Source: Ilyomonas sp965214235 (GTDB lineage: Bacteria; Bacteroidota; Bacteroidia; Chitinophagales; Chitinophagaceae). Taken from it: 64,000 nt of DNA. The translations under genes and the position numbers were made by a program. The DNA is taken from the NCBI GenBank assembly GCA_965214235.1, contig CBDCBH010000002.1, forward strand, positions 186,001 through 250,000, written 5' to 3'. Positions 33,653 through 41,286 of the stretch are shown here, piece after piece (the stretch's first letter is position 1; every line of letters starts with the position of its first letter). The notes under the pieces were generated by a model that did not search any database, had not been told where the DNA came from, and saw only the letters and a list, made by a program, of their open reading frames with translations.

Positions 33653-35566
33653 ATGAAAACAATCCTCCTTTTCTTTTGCCTTTTTTTTACTGTTACTCAA
33701 ATTCATTCGCAAACATTATTTACTTATGGCGGCAAAGCGGTAAGTAAAAATGAGTTTTTGAAAGCCTTTGATAAGAACCCTTCTGCTGATACAACAAGCC
33801 GAAAAAAATTGCTAAAAAGTTATCTCGATTTGTACATCAAATACAAACTGAAAGTACAGGCGGCTTTAGATGAAAAATTGAACGAAACGGATGAATACAA
33901 AAGCGAAGCGGATAACTTTAAAATGGACTTGGCAGAGACAGCCATCAATAACGAAGCGAACATGAACAGCCTTGTTCGCGAAGCGTTTTCGCGAAGCCAA
34001 AAAGATGTTGAACTGGCTCAAGTGTATATTCCTTTCGATAAAAATGACGATACAACAGATGCGTTTGCTAAAATTAATGAGGCGTATAGTTTCTTAAAAA
34101 ACGGCAGATCGTTTACCGATGTTGTAAAGCAATTTGTATTTGATTCTGCAATAAAAACAAACGGCGGAAACATCGGTTTTATTACCTCTTTTACGTTGCC
34201 TTATGAAGCTGAAAATATCGTTTATAATCTAAAGCCGGGAGAATATGCAAAGCCTTATCATAGTCGCATCGGCTATCATATTTTTAAAGAGATCAGTGAG
34301 CGCCCGGCATTGGGTAAACGTAAAATTCAAAACATCTTATTCGCCATTTCACCAACTGCTTCTGATGGCGAAAAATTAAGAACTAAACACGAAGCAGATT
34401 CGGTTTATAATCTCATCCAAAAAGGCGCTTCTTTCGCTGAGTTACAAGCAATGTTCAACCCCAGAAAAAGAAACAACCAAACTACAACAGAAGTGAGTGT
34501 GGGGCAATACAGCACCGACTTTGAGCAGGCGGTATTTACCTTGCAAAAAGAAGGTGATATATCTAAACCTTTCCTAACCGCTTATGGTTATAACATTGTA
34601 AAATTGATTGAAAAAGAAAACGCTGTTGTCGATACAAATGATATTACCATAAAAGCCGCCATGCAGGAAAAAATAAAAGGAGACAACAGGCTTGCTGTTG
34701 CAAAGCAAAGCCTTCAAAAAAAATGGATAATTGCAACCGGCTACATGCCCGCCGTTTATAATAAAGATGAGCTATGGAAGTTTACGGATAGTGCATTAAA
34801 AAATAACGATGTTGCCCGTTTGGCGAGCATGAGTAGAAGCACAATTTTGTTTTCGTTTATTCATAAAAAAATTAAGGCGGGCGATTGGGTTCAATTTGTT
34901 CAAATGAAAATTAGTGAAGGCAATACAAAACTTAATTATGAACTATTAATGCGGCAGTTCATCAACTATGCAACTATTAATGATTACAAACAAAACATCG
35001 AAGAATTTCATCCAGAATTAAAAGACCAGCTGAATGAATTTAATGATGCCAATTTGTTGTTTGCCGCGATGGACAAACACGTTTGGAGCAAAGCTTCGCA
35101 GGATACAACAGGCTTATTGCAATATTACAAAATGCACAAAGAAAACTATAAGTGGATGCCGGGTGCAAGCGCCATTACGGTAACAGCTAATAATAAAGAA
35201 GTAGCGAACGAATTAGCGCAAAAAATAAAGGAACGCCCTGCTGATTGGCGGACTATTGTAGATTCGTATGGAAGCCTTGCACAAGCCGATAGCAGCCGCT
35301 TTGAGAAAGAGCAATTAGTGGGAAAGAATTCTTCTGATATTCTCCAAAATTCTTTAACTGAAATTGTGCCGGTGAACGGTGGCAATGGATACTCGTTTTC
35401 GTATATACTATCTGTTTACAGGCAACCTGAACAGCGCAGTTTTGAAGAAGCCAAAGGCATGGTAATTAACGATTATCAGCAGGTGATGGAAGACAAATGG
35501 ATAGCCCAACTTAAAAAGAAATATCCTGTAAAAATAAATGAGATTGTATTTAACAGCATTCAATAA
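33653..35566 (+). CDS. Periplasmic PpiC-type peptidyl-prolyl isomerase / SurA-like chaperone
   Basis: 637-residue exported protein: signal peptide MKTILLFFCLFFTVTQIHSQ, an N-terminal helical chaperone region (FLKAFDKNPSADTTSRKKLL, then YLDLYIKYKLKVQAALDE) and two parvulin domains at about 120-225 (VELAQVYIPFDKND, NGGNIGFITSFTLPYEAEN, IGYHIFKEI) and 230-325 (RKIQNILFAISPTA, VGQYSTDFEQAVFTL, AYGYNIVKLIE). A helical and possibly third degenerate domain follows. This is the SurA/PrsA-type layout of Bacteroidota and implies folding of outer-membrane proteins. A strong hairpin terminator follows the stop. Confidence 0.88.
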   Translation: MKTILLFFCLFFTVTQIHSQTLFTYGGKAVSKNEFLKAFDKNPSADTTSRKKLLKSYLDLYIKYKLKVQAALDEKLNETDEYKSEADNFKMDLAETAINNEANMNSLVREAFSRSQKDVELAQVYIPFDKNDDTTDAFAKINEAYSFLKNGRSFTDVVKQFVFDSAIKTNGGNIGFITSFTLPYEAENIVYNLKPGEYAKPYHSRIGYHIFKEISERPALGKRKIQNILFAISPTASDGEKLRTKHEADSVYNLIQKGASFAELQAMFNPRKRNNQTTTEVSVGQYSTDFEQAVFTLQKEGDISKPFLTAYGYNIVKLIEKENAVVDTNDITIKAAMQEKIKGDNRLAVAKQSLQKKWIIATGYMPAVYNKDELWKFTDSALKNNDVARLASMSRSTILFSFIHKKIKAGDWVQFVQMKISEGNTKLNYELLMRQFINYATINDYKQNIEEFHPELKDQLNEFNDANLLFAAMDKHVWSKASQDTTGLLQYYKMHKENYKWMPGASAITVTANNKEVANELAQKIKERPADWRTIVDSYGSLAQADSSRFEKEQLVGKNSSDILQNSLTEIVPVNGGNGYSFSYILSVYRQPEQRSFEEAKGMVINDYQQVMEDKWIAQLKKKYPVKINEIVFNSIQ

Positions 35567-35570
35567 AACA

Positions 35571-35603
35571 AAAAAGCGTTTCATTTTTGAAACGCTTTTT
35601 ATT
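35571..35603. terminator. Bidirectional rho-independent terminator (PPIase / nfu)
   Basis: AAAAAGCGTTTC (35571-35582) pairs perfectly with GAAACGCTTTTT (35589-35600) around a 6-base loop; T-runs on both strands let it serve both convergent genes. Confidence 0.88.
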
Positions 35604-35619
35604 TCTTACACATTAGTAT

Positions 35620-36219
35620 TTATTCGGCTTCTGCAACCACTTCTTTCACTTCAGGAATCATGCGTTTCATCATGCCTTCAATGCCGGCTTTCAACGTAAT
35701 CATCGAAGAAGGGCAACCGCTACAACTGCCTTGCAGCATAAGGTTCACAGTGCCATCGGTGTAGCTTTTAAACTGTATCGCACCACCATCCATTTCAACA
35801 GCGGGCTTTACATAATTATCAAGTAATTCTTTAATTCTTTTTACTACATCATCATCATCCGCAGCTACAGTGTTGCTTGCCTCCTGCTTTATTTTCGCCA
35901 CTTCATCATCGTTCACAACAACGCCGCCATTCTCTAAATATTCTTTCAAAAATTCTTTAATGGAAGGAATCACATCCTGCCAGTCTTCGGTATCAGATGT
36001 CTTAGTAAGCGTTACAAAATTGCTTGCTATAAAAACGCTTTTTATAAACGGAAATGAGAACAACTCTTTCGCCAGCGGCGAAGGCCATGCATTCATTTCA
36101 TCCTGAAAATCTATACTCTTACCCGGGTACAACAGCTTGTTAGCAACAAACTTCATTGTTTCAGGATTGGGCGTCATTTCTGTGTAAATGCTGATAACGG
36201 AATTGCCTGTTTTTATCAT
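35620..36219 (-). CDS. Nfu/NifU-type iron-sulfur cluster carrier
   Basis: 199-residue cytoplasmic Fe-S carrier. The N-terminal Nfu_N domain is at about 10-95 (IYTEMTPNPETMKFVANK, FPFIKSVFIASNFVTLTK), an acidic linker follows, and the NifU C-terminal domain is at about 123-195 with VKPAVEMDGGAIQF and the cluster-binding CSGC (C166, C169) in LQGSCSGCPSSMITLK. The final EVKEVVAEAE is typical. It stores or delivers 4Fe-4S clusters to target enzymes. Monocistronic, ending at the shared terminator. Confidence 0.93.
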   Translation of the reverse strand: MIKTGNSVISIYTEMTPNPETMKFVANKLLYPGKSIDFQDEMNAWPSPLAKELFSFPFIKSVFIASNFVTLTKTSDTEDWQDVIPSIKEFLKEYLENGGVVVNDDEVAKIKQEASNTVAADDDDVVKRIKELLDNYVKPAVEMDGGAIQFKSYTDGTVNLMLQGSCSGCPSSMITLKAGIEGMMKRMIPEVKEVVAEAE

Positions 36220-36523
36220 ATCAATTCATTTTTATTCTTACTTGGAATTAAGCAACAATTTACCAATTTAAAATCATTGTAAAAACAAAATTAATAAAAA
36301 AGAAATGGTGGCAGGAAAGGATAACAATTTGTTACGGGGAAATGACAAAGAAAGCTGCAAGCCGTAAGCCGTAAGCTTTGAGGTATTACTTGCGAGCTAT
36401 GAGTTGCAACCTACAAGCGGGAAAGAATGAGTAATAATGAAATATCTAACATTCAATGCTTGCAGTTAACAGCTCACAGTTGGTAGCTGAAAGCTTATAG
36501 CTTTTCTTTTATCTTCGCGGCTT
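36220..36523 (+). repeat. Intergenic region nfu-M16 with two heptamer-repeat tracts
   Basis: 304 bp between divergent genes. Ten consecutive degenerate heptamers occupy 36353-36422 (AGCTGCA, AGCCGTA, AGCCGTA, AGCTTTG, AGGTATT, ACTTGCG, AGCTATG, AGTTGCA, ACCTACA, AGCGGGA), and six more lie at 36464-36505 (AGTTAAC, AGCTCAC, AGTTGGT, AGCTGAA, AGCTTAT, AGCTTTT). A TATCTTCG near-consensus -7 box at 36510-36517 ends 6 bp before the M16 ATG. Confidence 0.85.
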
Positions 36524-37762
36524 ATGATTACATACGACAGATTTGTTTTAGAGAATGGATTGCGGGTGCTGGTACACAGAGATATAACAACCCCGATGGC
36601 AGTAGTAAACGTGATGTATGATGTGGGCGCACGCGATGAAAGCCCTAATAAAACAGGCTTTGCGCACTTGTTTGAACACCTGATGTTTGGCGGCAGTATG
36701 AACATAAAAGATTATGATGAGCCATTGCAAAAAGCCGGCGGTGAAAACAATGCTTATACAACCAACGACCTTACGAATTATTATTGCCAGCTGCCTGCTC
36801 AAAATTTAGAAACCGCATTTTGGCTGGAGAGTGATCGCATGTTAAGTCTTGCATTTTCAAAAAGGAGTTTGGAAGTGCAACGCAAGGTAGTAAGTGAAGA
36901 ATTTAAAGAACATTATATTAACAAACCTTACGGTGACGCATGGCATAAAATGCGTGAGCTGGCTTACACTACGCATCCTTATCGGTGGATGACAATTGGG
37001 AAAAACTTACAACACATTGAAGACGCAAAGCTTGAAGATGTAAAGCAGTTTTTCTTTCAGCATTACACGCCTGCCAATGCAATTTTGGTGGTTGCCGGAA
37101 ATGTAACAATAGAACAAGTAAAAGCACTTACCGGCAAATGGTTTGAACCCATTGCAGCGGGAGAAAAATACAGCCGTAATGTGCAGCAAGAACCAAAGCA
37201 AACCGCAGCGCGCATGTTGGATGTTTATGCCGATGTGCCGTTAGATGCGTTGTATAAAACCTGGCACATGCCTGCTCGGTTGGATGCCGGTTATTATGCT
37301 ACTGAACTGGTAACGGAAATATTTGGCGGTGGTCAATCATCAAGGTTATATCAAAGTTTAGTAAAAGAAAAGCAGTTGTTTTCTAACATTGATTGCTACC
37401 ATTTCGGCAGTACCGATACAGGATTGCTGGCGATAGAAGGCAAGCTGGTAAAAGGCAGAAAGATGGAAGATGCGGAACGTGCGATTGACATAGAGTTAGA
37501 GGAGATAACATCATCGCTGGTAAGCGAAACAGAGTTGCGAAAAGTAAAGAATAAAACCGAGAGCAGCATTGCGTTTGAAGACATGACAGTTATGAATCGC
37601 GCTAATAGTTTGGCGTATTATGAATTGCTTGGCAAAGCCGATTTAATGAACGAAGAATTGGGCAAATATCAAACCGTTACGGCTGAAGATATTTTGGAAA
37701 ACAGCAGAATTATTTTTGATAAAAATAACAGTAATACATTACGGTATTATAGCAGGAATTAA
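36524..37762 (+). CDS. M16 family zinc peptidase
   Basis: 412-residue pitrilysin-family (M16B-like) protease without a signal peptide. The inverted zinc motif HxxEH is present as H48, E51, H52 in FAHLFEHLMFGG, and the downstream acidic region LEVQRKVVSEEFKEHY supplies the third ligand. The second half, from about 200, is the inactive M16 partner domain (GNVTIEQVKALTGKWF, VTEIFGGGQSSRLYQSL). Members process peptides. Bacteroidota often have an active and an inactive M16 gene side by side; only one is found here. Confidence 0.9.
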   Translation: MITYDRFVLENGLRVLVHRDITTPMAVVNVMYDVGARDESPNKTGFAHLFEHLMFGGSMNIKDYDEPLQKAGGENNAYTTNDLTNYYCQLPAQNLETAFWLESDRMLSLAFSKRSLEVQRKVVSEEFKEHYINKPYGDAWHKMRELAYTTHPYRWMTIGKNLQHIEDAKLEDVKQFFFQHYTPANAILVVAGNVTIEQVKALTGKWFEPIAAGEKYSRNVQQEPKQTAARMLDVYADVPLDALYKTWHMPARLDAGYYATELVTEIFGGGQSSRLYQSLVKEKQLFSNIDCYHFGSTDTGLLAIEGKLVKGRKMEDAERAIDIELEEITSSLVSETELRKVKNKTESSIAFEDMTVMNRANSLAYYELLGKADLMNEELGKYQTVTAEDILENSRIIFDKNNSNTLRYYSRN

Positions 37763-37796
37763 AAGTATGAATTGCATAAAAGAATGAAACTGTGGT

Positions 37797-38010
37797 ACTC
37801 ACAAAAAACAAGTATTTGAAGCCATTGAAGCAATGCAAGAAGAACGATTTATACATTTTGATGCAGAGTGATTAAAGAACTGATTTATTGTAAAGAATTG
37901 AGCATGGATTAGAAGCTATAAAGAACTAAGACAGATATTATACAAGAATTGTCGTGTAATTTATGTTTACAATGATGATCTAACAAGTATTGTATAGCTC
38001 ATCATCAATC
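37797..38010 (+). pseudogene. Decayed RelE/ParE-type toxin gene remnant
   Basis: In the 284-bp gap between M16 and queA the forward strand gives toxin-like pieces in shifted frames: KQVFEAIEAMQEERFIHFD, then EHGLEAI, then SYKELRQILYKNCRVIYVYN, an amber stop, and LIINPERCKIL. The order EHGLE-x-YKELRxILYKNxRVIY resembles the C-terminal half of ParE/RelE toxins. Several frameshifts and stops make it non-functional. No antitoxin gene is intact beside it. Assignment is by pattern only. Confidence 0.35.
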
Positions 38011-38046
38011 CAGAGAGATGTAAAATATTGATAGCTTACTGCAATT

Positions 38047-39282
38047 TTAAGTTTTATCTTTCTTCCACAATAAACTTCCATCGCCATAACTTAAAAAGCG
38101 AAAATCATTGTGTAAAGCATAATCATAAATCTTCTTCCAGTCATCACCAACAATAGCGGCAATAAGCAATAATAAAGTTGATTGCGGCTGATGGAAATTT
38201 GTTATCAAACCATCAGCCATTTGTAGTTCGTAGCCAGGTATGATAATAATTTGTGTTTGGGTGATAATTTTTTGAAGTTTATTTTTTTTCATCCAACGTA
38301 ATAGTGCCTGCAAAGCATCAAAAGCAGAAATGCCTTTTGGTAAATCATAAACTTCCCACTGGAGTAAAAACAAACTTCCGGGCGTTGCGTTTTCTTTTAT
38401 TATTGTTTTTACACCAAGCCAGTAAAGGCTTTCAATTGTACGCAAAGATGTGGTTCCAACGGCTATAATTTTTTCAGGTAATTTCTTCAATAAACATTCA
38501 ATAAATCCAACCGAAACATCAATCCATTCAGCATGCATCTTATGTTCTGCAACCGTCTCTGTTTTTACCGGTTTAAAAGTTCCGGCACCTACATGAAGCG
38601 TTATAAAATAAGGGTCAATGCTTTTCTTTTTTAAATCGGTAAACAAATCATCTGTAAAATGCAAGCCTGCTGTTGGCGCTGCTACCGATCCTTCTTGTTT
38701 GGCGTAAATAGTTTGGTAACGCTCTGTATCTTCATCTTCAGCTTCTCTGTTTAAATAAGGCGGCAACGGGATGTTTCCAAATAAGTGCAAAATTTCTGCA
38801 AAGCTTACCTCATCATCATTCCAGCTAAATTGGATTAAAAACAAACCCTCTATTTTTGCTAATTTTTTTGCGCTTAAAACTATTTGCCGTTTGCCATTTT
38901 CTTTCCTGTTTACCAACAGTTCTTCTTTCCATTTTTTGGCTCTGCCAACCAAACATTTCCATTGCACACTTCCGCGCTGCATCATGGCGGTTGTAACATC
39001 TTTATACTCATCGGCAGGTTCTAAACAAAACAATTCAATGGTGCTTCCGGTAGGTTTTGCAAACAGCAATCTTGCGTAGGTAACTTTTGTATTGTTGAAA
39101 ATGAGTAAGCAGTTGTGCGGTAAAAATTTTGGAAGTTTTTTATAGATAGATTGCTCTATGTTTCCATCCTTGTAAATAAGCAGCTTACTTTCATCGCGTT
39201 GCGGCAAAGGATGCTTAGCCACACTATCTTCCGGCAAGTTGTAATAAAAATCTTTTATTAATAAATCTTCTTTTTTAATCAT
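38047..39282 (-). CDS. queA: S-adenosylmethionine:tRNA ribosyltransferase-isomerase
   Basis: Transfers the ribosyl part of SAM to 7-aminomethyl-7-deazaguanine in tRNA, giving epoxyqueuosine (queuosine pathway). The ATG at 39282 starts MIKKEDLLIKDFYYNLPEDS, giving 411 residues; an upstream GTG would add seven unconserved residues. Diagnostic stretches are CLLIFNNTKVTYARLLF, the GSVAAPTAGLHFTDDL motif, LHVGAGTFKPV and the closing NFHQPQSTLLLLIAA with AYxxA-like YDYALHNDFRFLSYGDGSLL. It is longer than the E. coli enzyme, with an insert around residues 100-150. Divergent from mraZ. Confidence 0.95.
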   Translation of the reverse strand: MIKKEDLLIKDFYYNLPEDSVAKHPLPQRDESKLLIYKDGNIEQSIYKKLPKFLPHNCLLIFNNTKVTYARLLFAKPTGSTIELFCLEPADEYKDVTTAMMQRGSVQWKCLVGRAKKWKEELLVNRKENGKRQIVLSAKKLAKIEGLFLIQFSWNDDEVSFAEILHLFGNIPLPPYLNREAEDEDTERYQTIYAKQEGSVAAPTAGLHFTDDLFTDLKKKSIDPYFITLHVGAGTFKPVKTETVAEHKMHAEWIDVSVGFIECLLKKLPEKIIAVGTTSLRTIESLYWLGVKTIIKENATPGSLFLLQWEVYDLPKGISAFDALQALLRWMKKNKLQKIITQTQIIIIPGYELQMADGLITNFHQPQSTLLLLIAAIVGDDWKKIYDYALHNDFRFLSYGDGSLLWKKDKT

Positions 39283-39424
39283 TGCTATGCACAGGTTTTC
39301 CACAGCTAAATCACAGATACAATTTAATTTCTTTTATAAGATCAGTCTATAAACCAATGGCAGTAAGGCTTTCAGCATTGTTCACAATGGGTGGATAAAA
39401 TAAGACCTCTCTTTTTAAAATCCA

Positions 39425-39452
39425 AAGTGGTAAAAAGTGTTATTTTGTGTCA
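39425..39452 (+). promoter_or_regulatory. Probable MraZ operator (mraZ box) overlapping the mraZ promoter
   Basis: Three direct repeats at exact 10-bp spacing: AGTGG (39426), AGTGT (39436) and TGTGT (39446), each followed by a 5-bp AT spacer, of the form (A)AAGTG(G/T)N. This matches the layout of known MraZ-binding boxes (short GTG repeats once per helical turn). The third repeat overlaps the likely -7 box TATTTTG (39441-39447), so binding would repress mraZ and the dcw cluster. Confidence 0.6.
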
Positions 39453-39474
39453 ATAAATAGTATTTCAAAAATCA

Positions 39475-39930
39475 ATGACTGGTTTTCTAGGTGAATATGA
39501 ATCTACGCTCGATCTCAAAGGTCGTTTCCTGCTTCCAAGCAATTTTAAAAAGCAATTGCCTGAAGGAGAAAACAGCTTTGTGCTTTGTCGTGGCACCGAA
39601 AAATGTTTATGGTTATATCCTTCTTCCAGTTGGAAACCCATTTACGAAAAATTAAGCCGGTTAAACGATTTTGACCCCAAAGTAAGGGAATTCCGGCGGT
39701 TCTTTTTAGGAAGTGCAAGTGAGGTGGAATTAGACAGCGCAGGCAGAATGCTGATACCGCCAACATTGAAAGAATATGCAGGTTTACAAAAAGATATAAC
39801 GCTGTCGTCTGCCACCAACAAACTTGAAATTTGGGATATGTTGAAATACAAACAGCTCATTGAATCGTTAAGCGTCAACTTCAGCGATAATGCCAAGAGT
39901 GTGATGGTAGATTATAATGTTACAATCTGA
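39475..39930 (+). CDS. mraZ: Transcriptional regulator MraZ
   Basis: First gene of the dcw cluster; DNA-binding ring-shaped oligomer that represses its own promoter in E. coli. 151 residues with two SpoVT/AbrB-like halves: FLGEYESTLDLKGRFLLPSNF (about 4-24) and SASEVELDSAGRMLIPPTLK (about 80-99), each with the conserved DxKGR/DSAGR turn. The C-terminal helix carries LEIWDMLKYKQLIE. Its stop shares one base with the rsmH start. A three-repeat operator lies just upstream. Confidence 0.96.
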   Translation: MTGFLGEYESTLDLKGRFLLPSNFKKQLPEGENSFVLCRGTEKCLWLYPSSSWKPIYEKLSRLNDFDPKVREFRRFFLGSASEVELDSAGRMLIPPTLKEYAGLQKDITLSSATNKLEIWDMLKYKQLIESLSVNFSDNAKSVMVDYNVTI

Positions 39931-40904
39931 TGAAAGAGGCAACATCATATCATTCCTCCCAAGCGCCCTCTCCAACGGTGGAGAAGGCGGGTGATGAGGT
40001 TAACGCTTATCATGTTCCGGTTTTATACAGCGAAACATTGGAAGTGTTGCAAATAAAAAAGGATGGCGTGTATGTGGATTGCACTTTTGGCGGCGGCGGG
40101 CATAGCAAAGGTATTTTGGAACAATTGAATAAAGAAGGGAAGCTCTTTGCATTTGATCAGGATGAAGATGCACAGAGCAATGTGCCGCAAGATGAACGTG
40201 TTGTTTTTATACCCAATAATTTTCGTTATCTGCAACGGTTTTTGCGGTTGCATAAAATTGAAAAGGTAGATGGCATACTGGCGGATTTAGGCGTAAGCAG
40301 TCATCAGTTTAATGAAAGTGAGCGTGGTTTTTCTATTCGGTTTCGAGGACCGCTGGATATGAGAATGGACAAGCGGCAAAATACAACGGCGGCTGATGTT
40401 TTGAAAAATTACAGTGAGAAACAGCTGCATAAGATGTTTGAAATGTGGGGCGAAGTAACCAATGCAAAAACGTTGGCGAAGCACATTGCTGAACATCGTA
40501 ACAACAGCTCTTTTACAACAATTGAGTCTTTTATGTCTTCACTGCAACCGGTGGTGAAGGGGGCACCTAACAAATATTTCGCGCAGGTGTTTCAAGCATT
40601 GCGTATTGAAGTAAACGATGAAATGGGAGCGCTGAAAGAGTTGTTGCAGCAATCAACAGATATGCTAAAAAAAGGAGGGCGCATCGCTATCATTACGTTT
40701 CATTCGGGCGAAGACAGACTGGTAAAAAACTTTTTCAAAAACGGTTCATTTGAAGAAGAAAGAGATGAGAACCCTTTCATCAATACAGAAAGAAAAAAGG
40801 AGTTTCTCATCATTACAAAAAAACCAACAGTACCAACGGAAAATGAAGTAAAACAAAACAGCAGAAGCAGGAGTGCAAAGCTGCGTGTGGCAGAGAAATT
40901 ATAA
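39930..40904 (+). CDS. rsmH: 16S rRNA (cytosine-1402-N4) methyltransferase
   Basis: SAM-dependent methyltransferase (MraW) that modifies C1402 in the 30S decoding centre. 324 residues. The family opening YHVPVLYSETLEVLQIKKDG starts only at residue 27; the 26 residues before it (including SQAPSPTVEKAGDE) are read from a palindromic repeat element at 39965-39999 that also occurs after this gene. SAM motif DCTFGGGGHSKGILE and the DGILADLGVSSHQFNESERGFS, DMRMDK and ITFHSGEDRLVKNFF stretches are intact. The start overlaps mraZ by one base (TGATG), which argues that the extension is really translated. Confidence 0.95.
   Translation: MKEATSYHSSQAPSPTVEKAGDEVNAYHVPVLYSETLEVLQIKKDGVYVDCTFGGGGHSKGILEQLNKEGKLFAFDQDEDAQSNVPQDERVVFIPNNFRYLQRFLRLHKIEKVDGILADLGVSSHQFNESERGFSIRFRGPLDMRMDKRQNTTAADVLKNYSEKQLHKMFEMWGEVTNAKTLAKHIAEHRNNSSFTTIESFMSSLQPVVKGAPNKYFAQVFQALRIEVNDEMGALKELLQQSTDMLKKGGRIAIITFHSGEDRLVKNFFKNGSFEEERDENPFINTERKKEFLIITKKPTVPTENEVKQNSRSRSAKLRVAEKL
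39965..39999 (-). repeat. REP-like palindromic element, copy 1, inside the rsmH start
   Basis: Reverse orientation relative to copy 2. An imperfect stem (GCCCTCTCC with GGAGAAGGC, loop AACGGT) is followed by GGGTGATGAGG, matching the reverse complement of 40905-40940 with a few changes. It lies wholly within the rsmH reading frame. Confidence 0.75.
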
Positions 40905-40940
40905 CCTCATCCCAACCCTTCTCCACAGATGGAGAAGGGC
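40905..40940 (+). repeat. REP-like palindromic element, copy 2, abutting the rsmH stop
   Basis: CCTCATCCCAA, then a perfect 9-bp stem CCCTTCTCC/GGAGAAGGG around ACAGAT. It begins at the base after the rsmH TAA and ends 13 bp before ftsL. No T-run, so not an ordinary terminator. Confidence 0.85.
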
Positions 40941-40953
40941 AAAACAAAAACAA

Positions 40954-41286
40954 ATGGCAGGGAAAAAAATAAAAGCATCCGTAAGGCAAATCATCAACTA
41001 CGGTTGGGTGGTAAAAAATATTCCTTTCTTTTTATTCCTTGCGGTGCTTGCGGTGCTGTACATCGCCAATGGTCATTACGCCGATAAAACCATTCGCAAC
41101 ATCAACGCAACATCCAATGAGTTAAAGGAATTGCAGTATGAATATAAAACTGCCAAAAGTGAATTGATGTATAAAAGCCGCGAAGCCGAGATGGTGCAGG
41201 CCGCCGCACCGCTGGGTTTAAAAATATCACCCGAATTGCCAATGCACATTGCAATTGATAATACCAAAGAAGATAAAGATAAATGA
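40954..41286 (+). CDS. ftsL: FtsL-like cell division protein
   Basis: 110-residue bitopic protein starting MAGKKIKASVRQIINYG at 40954; the open frame extends upstream into rsmH and the repeat and is not used. A basic cytoplasmic tail, one transmembrane helix at about 24-42 (IPFFLFLAVLAVLYIAN), and a periplasmic coiled-coil (NATSNELKELQYEYKTAKSE, then YKSREAEMVQAAAPLG) fit FtsL. With FtsQ and FtsB-type proteins it recruits and activates FtsW/FtsI. The stop overlaps ftsI in ATGA. Sequence conservation in FtsL is low, so position in the cluster carries much of the call. Confidence 0.85.
   Translation: MAGKKIKASVRQIINYGWVVKNIPFFLFLAVLAVLYIANGHYADKTIRNINATSNELKELQYEYKTAKSELMYKSREAEMVQAAAPLGLKISPELPMHIAIDNTKEDKDK

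Noticed and set aside
40873..40953. Upstream extension of FtsL by 27 codons
   Set aside because: It would run back through the palindromic repeat into rsmH; the ATG at 40954 gives a normal FtsL topology.
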